This document shows, piece by piece, positions 33,013 to 40,561 of a stretch of DNA of 64,000 nucleotides. Each line of letters opens with the position of its first letter. Within the stretch, counting starts at the first letter, position 1. Origin of the DNA: Pseudobdellovibrionaceae bacterium (GTDB taxonomy: Bacteria; Bdellovibrionota; Bdellovibrionia; Bdellovibrionales; UBA1609); assembly GCA_023898385.1 (NCBI GenBank), contig CP060220.1:930001-994000 (forward strand), read 5' to 3'. The translations under genes were made by a program, and so were the position numbers. The notes under the pieces are model-generated. The model was not told where the DNA came from and made no database searches. It saw only the letters and a list, made by a program, of their open reading frames with translations.

Positions 33013-33161
33013 GTCAGGCCCTCCTTTTTACGTTCCACATCTCCAACTCACTCAACGTCTAGTTTAGCATAAATTTCATGTCTCCCCAAAAAGGAGTCCC
33101 CGCCCGTGTATCAACTTGAGAATTCTGCAGCTTTTTTATTGAATATTCTCATTTTGAAACA

Positions 33162-34655
33162 ATGTTCGATCCCCTCCCTATCGCTAAATTCTCAAGTCAC
33201 CTTCTTTGCAAGCCGATAAATCCACTAATGGCAAAGCTGCAGAAGAAACTTATTTTTGACAACATCCACGGCCACATCACCCTAAATCGGGTGGAGGCCC
33301 GCATCCTAGAGACTCCGTACTACCAGCGCCTGCGTTGGATACGACAGTTGGGTTTTAGTTTCTATATTTTTCCAGGCGCCACCCACACTCGCCACGCCCA
33401 TGCTTTGGGTGTTTTGCACACCATGGACAAAATCTTAAAGAGTATCGGTTTGGCCGTGCCCGAAGAAAAGCTGTTTAACCCCCGAGTGCAGGATGAAAAA
33501 ACCATCTTTCACCGAACCATGCGGCTTGCAGCCATGTTGCACGACATCGGCACCTTTCCTTTTTCGCACACCATTGAACTGGCTTACATCAATCACTCAA
33601 GACAACAGAATCAACATGGCACTAAAAACGGTGTGGACGACCACGAAATCTTGGGCAGCCATATCATTTGCAACACCGACTTTGATGACGGCATCACTCG
33701 CATACTAAAAGAAGAAGGCATCGACCCCAAAGAACTTTCTCGAATTGTTAACGGACAGGCCAAGCGCCTGGTGGCCAACCAACTGATGCACTCGGATGTG
33801 GATGCAGACCGTATGGACTACCTTTTGCGAGACGCCCACCACACAGGCGTTAAACTTGGCCTCTACGACCAAGAATTCTTGATTCGCAACATGGTCATTC
33901 ACGAAGATAAAGGTGAAGAAATATTATGTATCAGAGAAGACGCTATGAATGTGGCTGAGTCCTTTTTGATTAGTCGATATTTTTGGTATTCGCAGATCAT
34001 CAGCGACGGCACAAGCTACAAGTTCGACCTTATAGCAGCAAAAATTTATCAGTATTTCTTAGAAAACGGACTTGCCCACTCGTTTGAGCACTTGATCAAA
34101 CATGTAAGCCTGCACCCCAATGAATACTTCACGTTTAATGACTCTTACTTTATGGCCCTTTTACACGAGTATCTCGCGGGCCGAATTATGCATCCAATGA
34201 TCCGAGAGCTTAGCGAAATGCTGGCTCGTCGCATACCTCCGGCTCAAATTAAAATTGATCCAGTCAAACCCACTCTCGTGCAAAGTGTTGAACATCGCAA
34301 TGAACTTGTTCAAAAAACCACGAAGGCCGCCCATTGGCTAGAGGCCGAACTCAAATCTCTAGATCCCAATGCCTGGATTATTTTTGATATTCCCAGCAAA
34401 GATGTGATGTTCACCAAAAATCACGATGCCCTACTGCAAGACTATAAAAAATCGCAACAGCTGCTTGCACCTGATTCAGTGAAAATCCTTACTCGCCACA
34501 ATGAGCCTAAGCTACTTATCGATGTATCGAATTCCCTGATGAGCGTCCTTAGCAACTACCGAAATTTCTTGCCTCGAATATACGTAAGCCCAAAAACCTA
34601 TGAACTATTAGAGTCTAAAAAAGTTCTGCAAAAAATGAAGAGCTTAGTAGCATAA
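33162..34655 (+). CDS. HD-domain phosphohydrolase (COG1078-type, dNTPase-like)
   Basis: A 497-residue HD-superfamily metal-dependent hydrolase. The region IHGHITLNRVEARILETPYYQRLRWIRQLGFS and YPGATHTRHAHALGV matches COG1078/dGTPase-like proteins; metal ligands are His in THTRHAHALG, HD in MLHDIGTFPFSH, and Asp in SDVDADRMDYLLRDA. Substrate is probably a (d)NTP, unproven. Start: ATG 33162 or the in-frame ATG 33228 (MAKLQKK); neither has a strong ribosome site, and the conserved fold starts after both. The stop codon TAA lies inside the first bases of element A (34651-34860), so the element abuts and slightly overlaps this gene. Confidence 0.85.
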   Translation: MFDPLPIAKFSSHLLCKPINPLMAKLQKKLIFDNIHGHITLNRVEARILETPYYQRLRWIRQLGFSFYIFPGATHTRHAHALGVLHTMDKILKSIGLAVPEEKLFNPRVQDEKTIFHRTMRLAAMLHDIGTFPFSHTIELAYINHSRQQNQHGTKNGVDDHEILGSHIICNTDFDDGITRILKEEGIDPKELSRIVNGQAKRLVANQLMHSDVDADRMDYLLRDAHHTGVKLGLYDQEFLIRNMVIHEDKGEEILCIREDAMNVAESFLISRYFWYSQIISDGTSYKFDLIAAKIYQYFLENGLAHSFEHLIKHVSLHPNEYFTFNDSYFMALLHEYLAGRIMHPMIRELSEMLARRIPPAQIKIDPVKPTLVQSVEHRNELVQKTTKAAHWLEAELKSLDPNAWIIFDIPSKDVMFTKNHDALLQDYKKSQQLLAPDSVKILTRHNEPKLLIDVSNSLMSVLSNYRNFLPRIYVSPKTYELLESKKVLQKMKSLVA

Positions 34656-34860
34656 GTACCTGCTTCCTTTTGTTGCGACCATGCGTTAGGCGAGGCCCCC
34701 AAGCGGGCGCCACCGCTGGCCCGAGTGGCCGCATGTCGTCTTCGGATTGCGTCACTGCGTGCCGCAACCCGGATACGCCATGCACATCGGGATAGCGGTG
34801 GCGCCCGCTTGGGGGCCTCGCCTAACGCATGGTCGCAACAAAAGGAAGCAGGTACTTATG
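34651..34860. repeat. palindromic element A: conserved core in 67-base perfect inverted repeats
   Basis: Two perfect 67-base arms (34651-34717 and 34794-34860) enclose a 76-base core. The left arm begins with CATAAG and includes the TAA stop of the HD gene. The core begins GGCCCGAGTGG and ends CACATCGGGA; 74 of 75 aligned bases match, in reverse orientation, the core at 45613-45794, but the arms there are a different sequence. Within the core, segments can pair again (CCCGA with TCGGG, CATG with CATG, TTGCG with CGCAA, apex CAC-TGC-GTG). It lies between two convergent genes, 16 bases from the stop of the second. No transposase or other protein is encoded. The family is not one I recognise. 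Confidence 0.9.
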
Positions 34861-34876
34861 AAGGAAGCCGGGTGAC

Positions 34877-37159
34877 CTAACGGGGGATCACACCGGGTTG
34901 ACCCGGTCCCACGATCACGCCGTCACCGGGCGACGGACGCTTGGGATCAACCGGACGAATACCATCATAATCACCACTGTCGTCTGATGCCACTGACTCC
35001 ACAAACTCACCGGGAGTTTTTGTAGAATATAAGACCAGTTCGTATTGAGAAAGCTTCGTGCCCCGAATGCGGTATTCAAGTTTCACACCTTCACCTGCGA
35101 GCATCAACGCCACATCAAGACTAAATGGTGATGCCATAGCCCCCTTACCCATAAGCGCGTAGGCTTTTGTGAAGGCTTTTGCATGTTGCGAATTCTTTTT
35201 CATTTGGGCTAATCCCGAGAACAAATTCAACACCCCTTTATAGGTCTGCTTTGGCAATACAGACCGACAATGCTCATAATCCCAGGCATAATCGTAACAA
35301 AGATCATAGGGATCAGTATCGTCCTTTAAATACTGTTCGACCAGGCGCCGCGCCTTCTTTGCCAAAGACACCGCACTGTGCTTTTCAGCCTCAACCATCA
35401 TTCGGCGAGTTTGACTCTCACTTAACCAAAGCGACAACTTGGCATCAGTGTAGCGAAGGTTTTTATCTTCAGGAATATTCACCCGCACATAATCGTCAAA
35501 TCCCGTACGGCGAACGATGTATTGAATGCCTCTTTGCAACTTCCAAGAGGAGGAGTGGTCCGCATCAAAAGACCAAGACATTTCACCAAACACACCTGAT
35601 ACGGGGCGCCCACCTTCTTTGGGTTTGGCCGTATAGTAAGCTCCATAGAAGTTTCCCACATTATTGTTGTGACTGGAGAAAGCGCGCCGCCGCTCTTCTT
35701 CTCTGAACAGACCGTAGCTCACGTCTATCTGTGTGCCATCAGACAACCGATCCTTTCTTGAAAAACCAGCAATCAAGCCCTTATTGATCTTCACATTCAA
35801 AAGAATAGGAATACCAAAAAAGAAATTGGTGAATTTGCCTTTTTCTACAATAGCTTCCGCATCAATGCTATTGACTTCAGGCACCTCAGGATTGGCACCA
35901 AACTCTTGAGCAATCTGTAAGTTTCCGTTGACGAGGTCAGAGTAGACTTTTCGGCCCACCTCTGTACCCAATTGAATCTCGAATGAGAACACTTCGCCTT
36001 CAGTACTGTATTGATATTGACCACCAGACACGATCACCGAGTGAATCTGCTGATACGATGTAGCGACCTCAAGACTTCGAACTGTCACCAGAGCCGAGTT
36101 TTCACTTTGTCTCTGCACTACCGTTTGCCATTTTCCTTCGTCCACCGCACTGGTGGAGCCACCCACCCAACCGAGGCCCAGTCCGGCCAAGTACATCATT
36201 CCGCCCGAAGACATATAGCTCACACTGTCTCCCACATTCCACTCGGCCAATTCATCAAGATCTTGTGGCGGCGTTGACAATGAGGGCAGGCTATCTGCAG
36301 ACTCCAATGTGGGCGCATATCGAATGGATGTGAGTTCACTTCCAAATACGGGAATAAGACCCACGTAGGCCCATAATTTGTCGCGAAGTCCGTCGGCGTT
36401 TTTATAGTACCAACGCACTCTCGCCCCCACTCCGCCTTTAATTTCAAAGTGCTCCACCACATTGAAACCATCCCGATAGTCTTCGTAGACCAGCGTGCGA
36501 GAGCTTTCTGATTTCAATCCCTCATCAGACTGTTCGGTTTTATTAATAACCTTTTTATATCCGTCAAAATCCAAGTACAAAAGCGGTTCGATTTTAGCCT
36601 TTAGCTCGCGAGCCTGCTTTTTGTTTTGAGCTTCTTCCGTGGGGTTTTCGTCATCACCGGGATCTTCGCTGCCAGGGTCTTCATTTCCTGGGTCTTCATT
36701 ACCAGGATCTTGGTTGCCGGGATCTTCATTGCCCGGGTCTTCGTTGCCTGGATCTTCAAATCCTCCGTCGCCGCCGCCACCGGTTCCGGGGTCACCACCT
36801 GTTCCAGGACCACCACCCGTTCCGGGATCACCACCTGCTCCAGGATCACCACCCGTTCCAGGATCACCACCCGTTCCAGGATCACCACCCGTTCCAGGAT
36901 CACCACCCGTTCCAGGATCACCACCTGTTCCGGGATCACCACCTGTTCCGGGATCGCCACCTGTTCCTGGGTCACCACCACCAGGATTTTCAAATCCGCC
37001 GTCATCGCCACCCGAGCCGGGGTTGCCGCTGTCTCCAGGGTTTCCACCATTGCCGGGATCATCTATCACCGGCGGTTCAAAATCATCTATGAGTTGAGCA
37101 TGTGCTAAAGGTAAACAAATATAAAAGGCTATGACTAAAAAAGAGAAATAAGTCCGCAC
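34877..37159 (-). CDS. large secreted protein with Gly/Pro and Asp/Pro repeats
   Basis: Not recognised. A 760-residue exported protein: the GTG at 37159 with a GGGGGG ribosome site at 6 bases is preferred over TTG 37195. A signal peptide covers about residues 1-21 (ending AHA). Then comes a low-complexity repeat region (about residues 35-175) of DPGTGG and EDPGN units encoded by near-identical 15-18 base repeats, a likely flexible stalk. The remaining ~570 residues contain beta-rich segments (LYLDFDGYKKVIN, RVRWYYKNADGLRDKLWAYVG) and a C-terminal helical part; no known enzyme motif is seen. It is probably a cell-surface or secreted protein projecting from the envelope. The gene ends 16 bases from element A. 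Confidence 0.7.
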   Translation of the reverse strand: MRTYFSFLVIAFYICLPLAHAQLIDDFEPPVIDDPGNGGNPGDSGNPGSGGDDGGFENPGGGDPGTGGDPGTGGDPGTGGDPGTGGDPGTGGDPGTGGDPGTGGDPGAGGDPGTGGGPGTGGDPGTGGGGDGGFEDPGNEDPGNEDPGNQDPGNEDPGNEDPGSEDPGDDENPTEEAQNKKQARELKAKIEPLLYLDFDGYKKVINKTEQSDEGLKSESSRTLVYEDYRDGFNVVEHFEIKGGVGARVRWYYKNADGLRDKLWAYVGLIPVFGSELTSIRYAPTLESADSLPSLSTPPQDLDELAEWNVGDSVSYMSSGGMMYLAGLGLGWVGGSTSAVDEGKWQTVVQRQSENSALVTVRSLEVATSYQQIHSVIVSGGQYQYSTEGEVFSFEIQLGTEVGRKVYSDLVNGNLQIAQEFGANPEVPEVNSIDAEAIVEKGKFTNFFFGIPILLNVKINKGLIAGFSRKDRLSDGTQIDVSYGLFREEERRRAFSSHNNNVGNFYGAYYTAKPKEGGRPVSGVFGEMSWSFDADHSSSWKLQRGIQYIVRRTGFDDYVRVNIPEDKNLRYTDAKLSLWLSESQTRRMMVEAEKHSAVSLAKKARRLVEQYLKDDTDPYDLCYDYAWDYEHCRSVLPKQTYKGVLNLFSGLAQMKKNSQHAKAFTKAYALMGKGAMASPFSLDVALMLAGEGVKLEYRIRGTKLSQYELVLYSTKTPGEFVESVASDDSGDYDGIRPVDPKRPSPGDGVIVGPGQPGVIPR
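36635..36973 (-). repeat. coding tandem repeats (18-base DPGTGG, 15-base EDPGN)
   Basis: Twelve or so DPGTGG-type units (about 36758-36973) and seven EDPGN units (about 36635-36739) lie in frame. Unit-to-unit DNA identity is high, so copy number is likely variable. The region also opens long false reading frames on the opposite strand. Confidence 0.8.
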
Positions 37160-37243
37160 AGAAATCCCCCCCGAATTATTTGTGTCACTGGACAAAACGC
37201 CGAGAACATAACTTAACTTGAAAGGACTGGCAAAAGCATTCGC

Positions 37244-37639
37244 CTACGATTCTGTCAGGATTTTGTTAATCACTTCGACAATCTGCTGCATCGCAGACCC
37301 GGGGCCAAAAACAGCACTCACGCCCAACTCTTGCAGATACTTCGCGTCATCATTAGGAATAATCCCGCCCACAAATACCGGCTTATTCACGCCAGAATCA
37401 CCGAGCAACCGCAAAATTTCTTTCACTAAAGGAATGTGGGCCCCTGACAGAATAGACAAACCAATGATATCCACATCTTCTTGAATGGCCGCCGTGACTA
37501 CCATTTCAGGAGTTTGATGGAGCCCCGTGTAGATCACTTCGAAACCGGCATCCCGCAGTCCCCGTGCGACCACCTTGGCCCCTCGATCGTGACCGTCTAA
37601 CCCAGGCTTAGCTATTAATACTCGCCTAATCTTTTGCAT
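37244..37639 (-). CDS. stand-alone B12-binding domain protein (methylmalonyl-CoA mutase C-terminal type)
   Basis: A 131-residue cobalamin-binding protein matching the C-terminal domain of methylmalonyl-CoA mutase. The base-off/His-on motif LDGHDRGAKVVA (DxHxxG, His about residue 17) binds B12, and the GSILSGAH-like segment GLSILSGAHIPLV and the later GGIIPNDD, FGPG complete the fold. The catalytic mutase part is absent, so it needs a separate large subunit encoded elsewhere, or it is a B12-chaperone/donor. The IcmF gene 10 kb away carries its own B12 domain. The start has no strong ribosome site. It is divergent from the acyl-CoA dehydrogenase pair. Confidence 0.88.
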   Translation of the reverse strand: MQKIRRVLIAKPGLDGHDRGAKVVARGLRDAGFEVIYTGLHQTPEMVVTAAIQEDVDIIGLSILSGAHIPLVKEILRLLGDSGVNKPVFVGGIIPNDDAKYLQELGVSAVFGPGSAMQQIVEVINKILTES

Positions 37640-37714
37640 TGACGTGAAGTTACACGGTCATTACCACTAAGGCAAGATCAGCGAGATGCGATTCTTTTTT
37701 AGCCGACTTTTTTT

Positions 37715-37729
37715 GCTTAAGTCTTAAGC
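37715..37729. promoter_or_regulatory. candidate operator upstream of the acyl-CoA dehydrogenase gene
   Basis: GCTTAAGTCTTAAGC is a perfect 7-1-7 dyad ending 11 bases before the ATG, next to the GGGAGG ribosome site. It might be bound by a fatty-acid-responsive regulator or may partly cover the ribosome site; it does not match a motif I can name. Confidence 0.4.
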
Positions 37730-37740
37730 GGGAGGACTTC

Positions 37741-38898
37741 ATGAGCACCACACAACCAGCACTCACCACATTAAACGAAGATGAAATTGCTTTTCGCGAT
37801 GCCATTCGCACTTTTGCTGAAGGCGAAATTCGGCCCCTCGTCAACAAAATGGATGAAGAAGCAAAGATGGACCCTAAACTGGTGCAAAAACTTTTTGAAA
37901 TGGGTCTAATGGGCATTGAATCCCCCGAAAAATTCGGCGGAGCCGAGAGCACCTTCACCATGGCTTGCCTGGCTGTGGAAGAAATGGCCCGCATCGATGG
38001 CTCAGTGAGTGTGCTTGTGGATGTGCAAAACACACTGGTGACCAATGCGTTTTTACGTTGGGCCACAGAATCACAAAAAGATAAGTATCTGCCAAAACTG
38101 GCCAGTGAATGGGTGGGCGCCTATGCTCTCAGTGAAAGCTCCAGTGGTTCGGATGCCTTTGCACTTAAACTCAAAGCCGAAGATAAAGGCGACAAGTTTG
38201 TATTAAACGGACACAAACTTTGGATCACAAATGCTGGCGAAGCCCACGTGTTTTTAGTGTTTGCAAATATCAACCCCGAACAAGGGTACAAAGGCATCAC
38301 AGGATTTATCGTAGAGCGCGACTTTAAGGGATTCACTGTGGGTAAAAAAGAAGACAAGATGGGCATTCGTGCCAGCTCCACCTGTGAACTTATTTTTGAT
38401 AATTGCGAAGTACCAAAAGAAAATGTCATTGGCGAAGTGGGCAAGGGTTATAAAATTGCCATTGAAACACTCAACGAAGGTCGAATTGGCATTGGCGCGC
38501 AAATGCTTGGCATAGCACAAGGGGCTTATGAGGCCACTATCAACTATGTGAAAACTCGCGAGCAGTTCGGTCGACCAATCAGCTCCTTTCAGGGTTTGCA
38601 ATTTCAGTTGGCTGAGATGCGCACATCTCTAGAGGCGGCACGGCTCATGGTCTACAATGCCGCCCGCCTCAAAGATGCCGGCCAGAATTTTGTCAAAGAA
38701 GCCGCCATGGCAAAATTGTACTCCTCAAGAGCTGCAGAAAAAATCACTTCCATGGCTGTGGACCTCTTTGGCGGAAACGGTTTCACGAAAGAATACCCAG
38801 TTGAGAAGTTCTATCGCGATGCTAAGATTGGCCAAATCTATGAAGGCACGTCAAATATGCAGCTGCAAACCATTGCAAAGATGGAATTGAGTGAGTGA
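37741..38898 (+). CDS. acyl-CoA dehydrogenase (short/branched-chain type)
   Basis: A 385-residue FAD enzyme that makes trans-2-enoyl-CoA, first step of fatty-acid or branched-chain amino acid oxidation (cytoplasm; electrons go to ETF). Signatures: AYALSESSSGSDAFAL, LNGHKLWITNAGEAHVF (FAD/substrate loop), R.QFGRPISSFQGLQFQLAEM and the C-terminal catalytic base in IYEGTSNMQLQTIAK (Glu about 370, as in short-chain and isobutyryl enzymes). GGGAGG precedes the ATG. GTGA overlap with the following lipoamide-dehydrogenase-like gene shows coupling. Its chain length preference is not determined. Confidence 0.93.
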   Translation: MSTTQPALTTLNEDEIAFRDAIRTFAEGEIRPLVNKMDEEAKMDPKLVQKLFEMGLMGIESPEKFGGAESTFTMACLAVEEMARIDGSVSVLVDVQNTLVTNAFLRWATESQKDKYLPKLASEWVGAYALSESSSGSDAFALKLKAEDKGDKFVLNGHKLWITNAGEAHVFLVFANINPEQGYKGITGFIVERDFKGFTVGKKEDKMGIRASSTCELIFDNCEVPKENVIGEVGKGYKIAIETLNEGRIGIGAQMLGIAQGAYEATINYVKTREQFGRPISSFQGLQFQLAEMRTSLEAARLMVYNAARLKDAGQNFVKEAAMAKLYSSRAAEKITSMAVDLFGGNGFTKEYPVEKFYRDAKIGQIYEGTSNMQLQTIAKMELSE

Positions 38899-40325
38899 AC
38901 AAAAAGCCTGATCTCAAAGTGAAGGTGGCCATCATCGGTGCCGGGACAGCCGGCATGACCGCCTTTCGAGAAGTGCAAAAAGTCACTGACGACTGGGTAA
39001 TGATTCACTCTGGACCCTTTGGTACCACCTGCGCTCGCGTGGGCTGTATGCCTTCAAAATTATTTATTCAAGCGGCCAATGACTTTCACCGCCGACACAA
39101 ATGGAATGAACTCGGCCTCCATGGCGCCGATCAACTCTCTGTGGATTGGCCTGCCGTCATGAAAAGGGTCCAAACTTTCAGAGATCGCTTTGTGGGCGGC
39201 GTTTTAAAAACCATCGATAGCATTTCTAATAAAATCATTCATGGCACGGCTCAATTTGTTGAGCCACAGGTGCTTGACGTAGACGGACAGCGCATTACGG
39301 CTGATAAAATAATTATTGCCACGGGCTCAAGTCCCATTGTGCCAGTCCCATGGTTGTCGTTCAACGATCGTATTCTCACCACAGACGAATTCTTCGAACA
39401 AACCGAAATCATCGGACCCTATGCTGTAGTGGGTACTGGAGTCATTGGTTTAGAATTAGGACAAGCCCTATCTCGCCTAGGAATTGAAACTCATCTGTTT
39501 GGCGACATTCCTTTTATTGGTGGACTCACAGACCCTGTGGTCAACGATTATGCTCTTCAAACACTTAAAGAGGAACTTAACCTCCACCTTGGGCACCGCG
39601 CAGAGCTCTCAAAAAGCAAAAATACTATCGGTGTCACGGCTGGTCCGGTATCCACCGAAGTCCATCAGGTGCTCGCGGCCATGGGTCGCAAACCCAATTT
39701 AAAACCTTTAAACTTGCAGGCGGCTGGCGTGCCTTTAGACGAAAGGGGTCTACCCAAATTCAATCCCCACACAATGCAAGTTGAAGGCTTACCGCTATTT
39801 TTAGCCGGAGACATTAACGGTGATCGACCCATCCTCCATGAAGCCGCTGATGAAGGCCGAATTGCCGGATACAATGCTGTACGCGATGATGTGATCCGCT
39901 TTCAAAGGCGAACCCGGCTTGGAATTACCTTTTCAGACCCCAATCTGGCTTACGCCGGACAGTCGTTCGAGCAAATCAAAGACACCGACCATGTGGTGGG
40001 TGAAGTGCGTTTTGACGGACAAGGGCGATCCCTCGTGATGGCCAAGGCCAAGGGCATTCTGCGTGTTTATGTCGATAAAGAATCTGGCCTCCTTTTGGGC
40101 GCCGAAATGGTCGCTCCCGCCGGAGAACATTTGGCCCATTTACTCTCTTGGGCCATCCAAAAAAAGATGACCGTACACGAAGCCCTGGCCATGCCGTTTT
40201 ATCATCCTGTTGTGGAAGAGGGACTAAGAACAGCCCTGCGCGAAGCCTCAAAACAAGTAAAAGCCCCACGCCCCCAGCTAGAAGTGCCTGAGTGCCACAA
40301 GTTGCCCCATGAGGATTGCAGCTAA
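38895..40325 (+). CDS. dihydrolipoamide dehydrogenase-like pyridine nucleotide-disulfide oxidoreductase
   Basis: A 476-residue flavoprotein with two Rossmann motifs: GAGTAGMTAFREV (FAD, residues 15-27) and GTGVIGLELGQAL (NAD, about 179). The redox disulfide is CARVGC (as in lipoamide dehydrogenase CxxxxC), and the C-terminal active-site region is FYHPVVEEGLRTAL, where HPxxE is expected. It is thus close to Lpd but diverges: the FAD region GTTCARVGC differs from the canonical GGTCLNVGC, so it may serve a mercuric-reductase/Lpd-like side role. The GTG start is inside the preceding acyl-CoA dehydrogenase stop (4-base overlap). It may be the E3 of a branched-chain complex elsewhere; inference. 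Confidence 0.85.
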   Translation: MNKKPDLKVKVAIIGAGTAGMTAFREVQKVTDDWVMIHSGPFGTTCARVGCMPSKLFIQAANDFHRRHKWNELGLHGADQLSVDWPAVMKRVQTFRDRFVGGVLKTIDSISNKIIHGTAQFVEPQVLDVDGQRITADKIIIATGSSPIVPVPWLSFNDRILTTDEFFEQTEIIGPYAVVGTGVIGLELGQALSRLGIETHLFGDIPFIGGLTDPVVNDYALQTLKEELNLHLGHRAELSKSKNTIGVTAGPVSTEVHQVLAAMGRKPNLKPLNLQAAGVPLDERGLPKFNPHTMQVEGLPLFLAGDINGDRPILHEAADEGRIAGYNAVRDDVIRFQRRTRLGITFSDPNLAYAGQSFEQIKDTDHVVGEVRFDGQGRSLVMAKAKGILRVYVDKESGLLLGAEMVAPAGEHLAHLLSWAIQKKMTVHEALAMPFYHPVVEEGLRTALREASKQVKAPRPQLEVPECHKLPHEDCS

Positions 40326-40561
40326 AGCCCCCGATAACCTTTAAGAAATCACCACATTCCCGTGGCAAATCCCCCACAAAATGGCGTGGCGTTTGCAGCG
40401 TATTTTCTCTTTAAGGGTTATTGAAACGGTGGGGCCCAACGCTTGCAGTTGGGGGGCAGTTTGCAGGACAGACTGACACCACTTTTAACACCCACCATGT
40501 AAATTTGTAAAAATTTGCATGAATCAACACTAAACCACGCGGTGAAGGGGCAATAAAGGGA

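Noticed and set aside
34681..34840. GTTAGGC and GCCTAAC in element A, suggestive of an integron attC site
   Set aside because: They are in the opposite order to attC (RYYYAAC ... GTTRRRY), are inside a perfect palindrome, and element B lacks them.
36626..37108. Plus-strand frames of 150-160 codons opposite the repeat region
   Set aside because: They arise from the GC-rich tandem repeat of the real minus-strand gene; the products are low-complexity and have no ribosome site.
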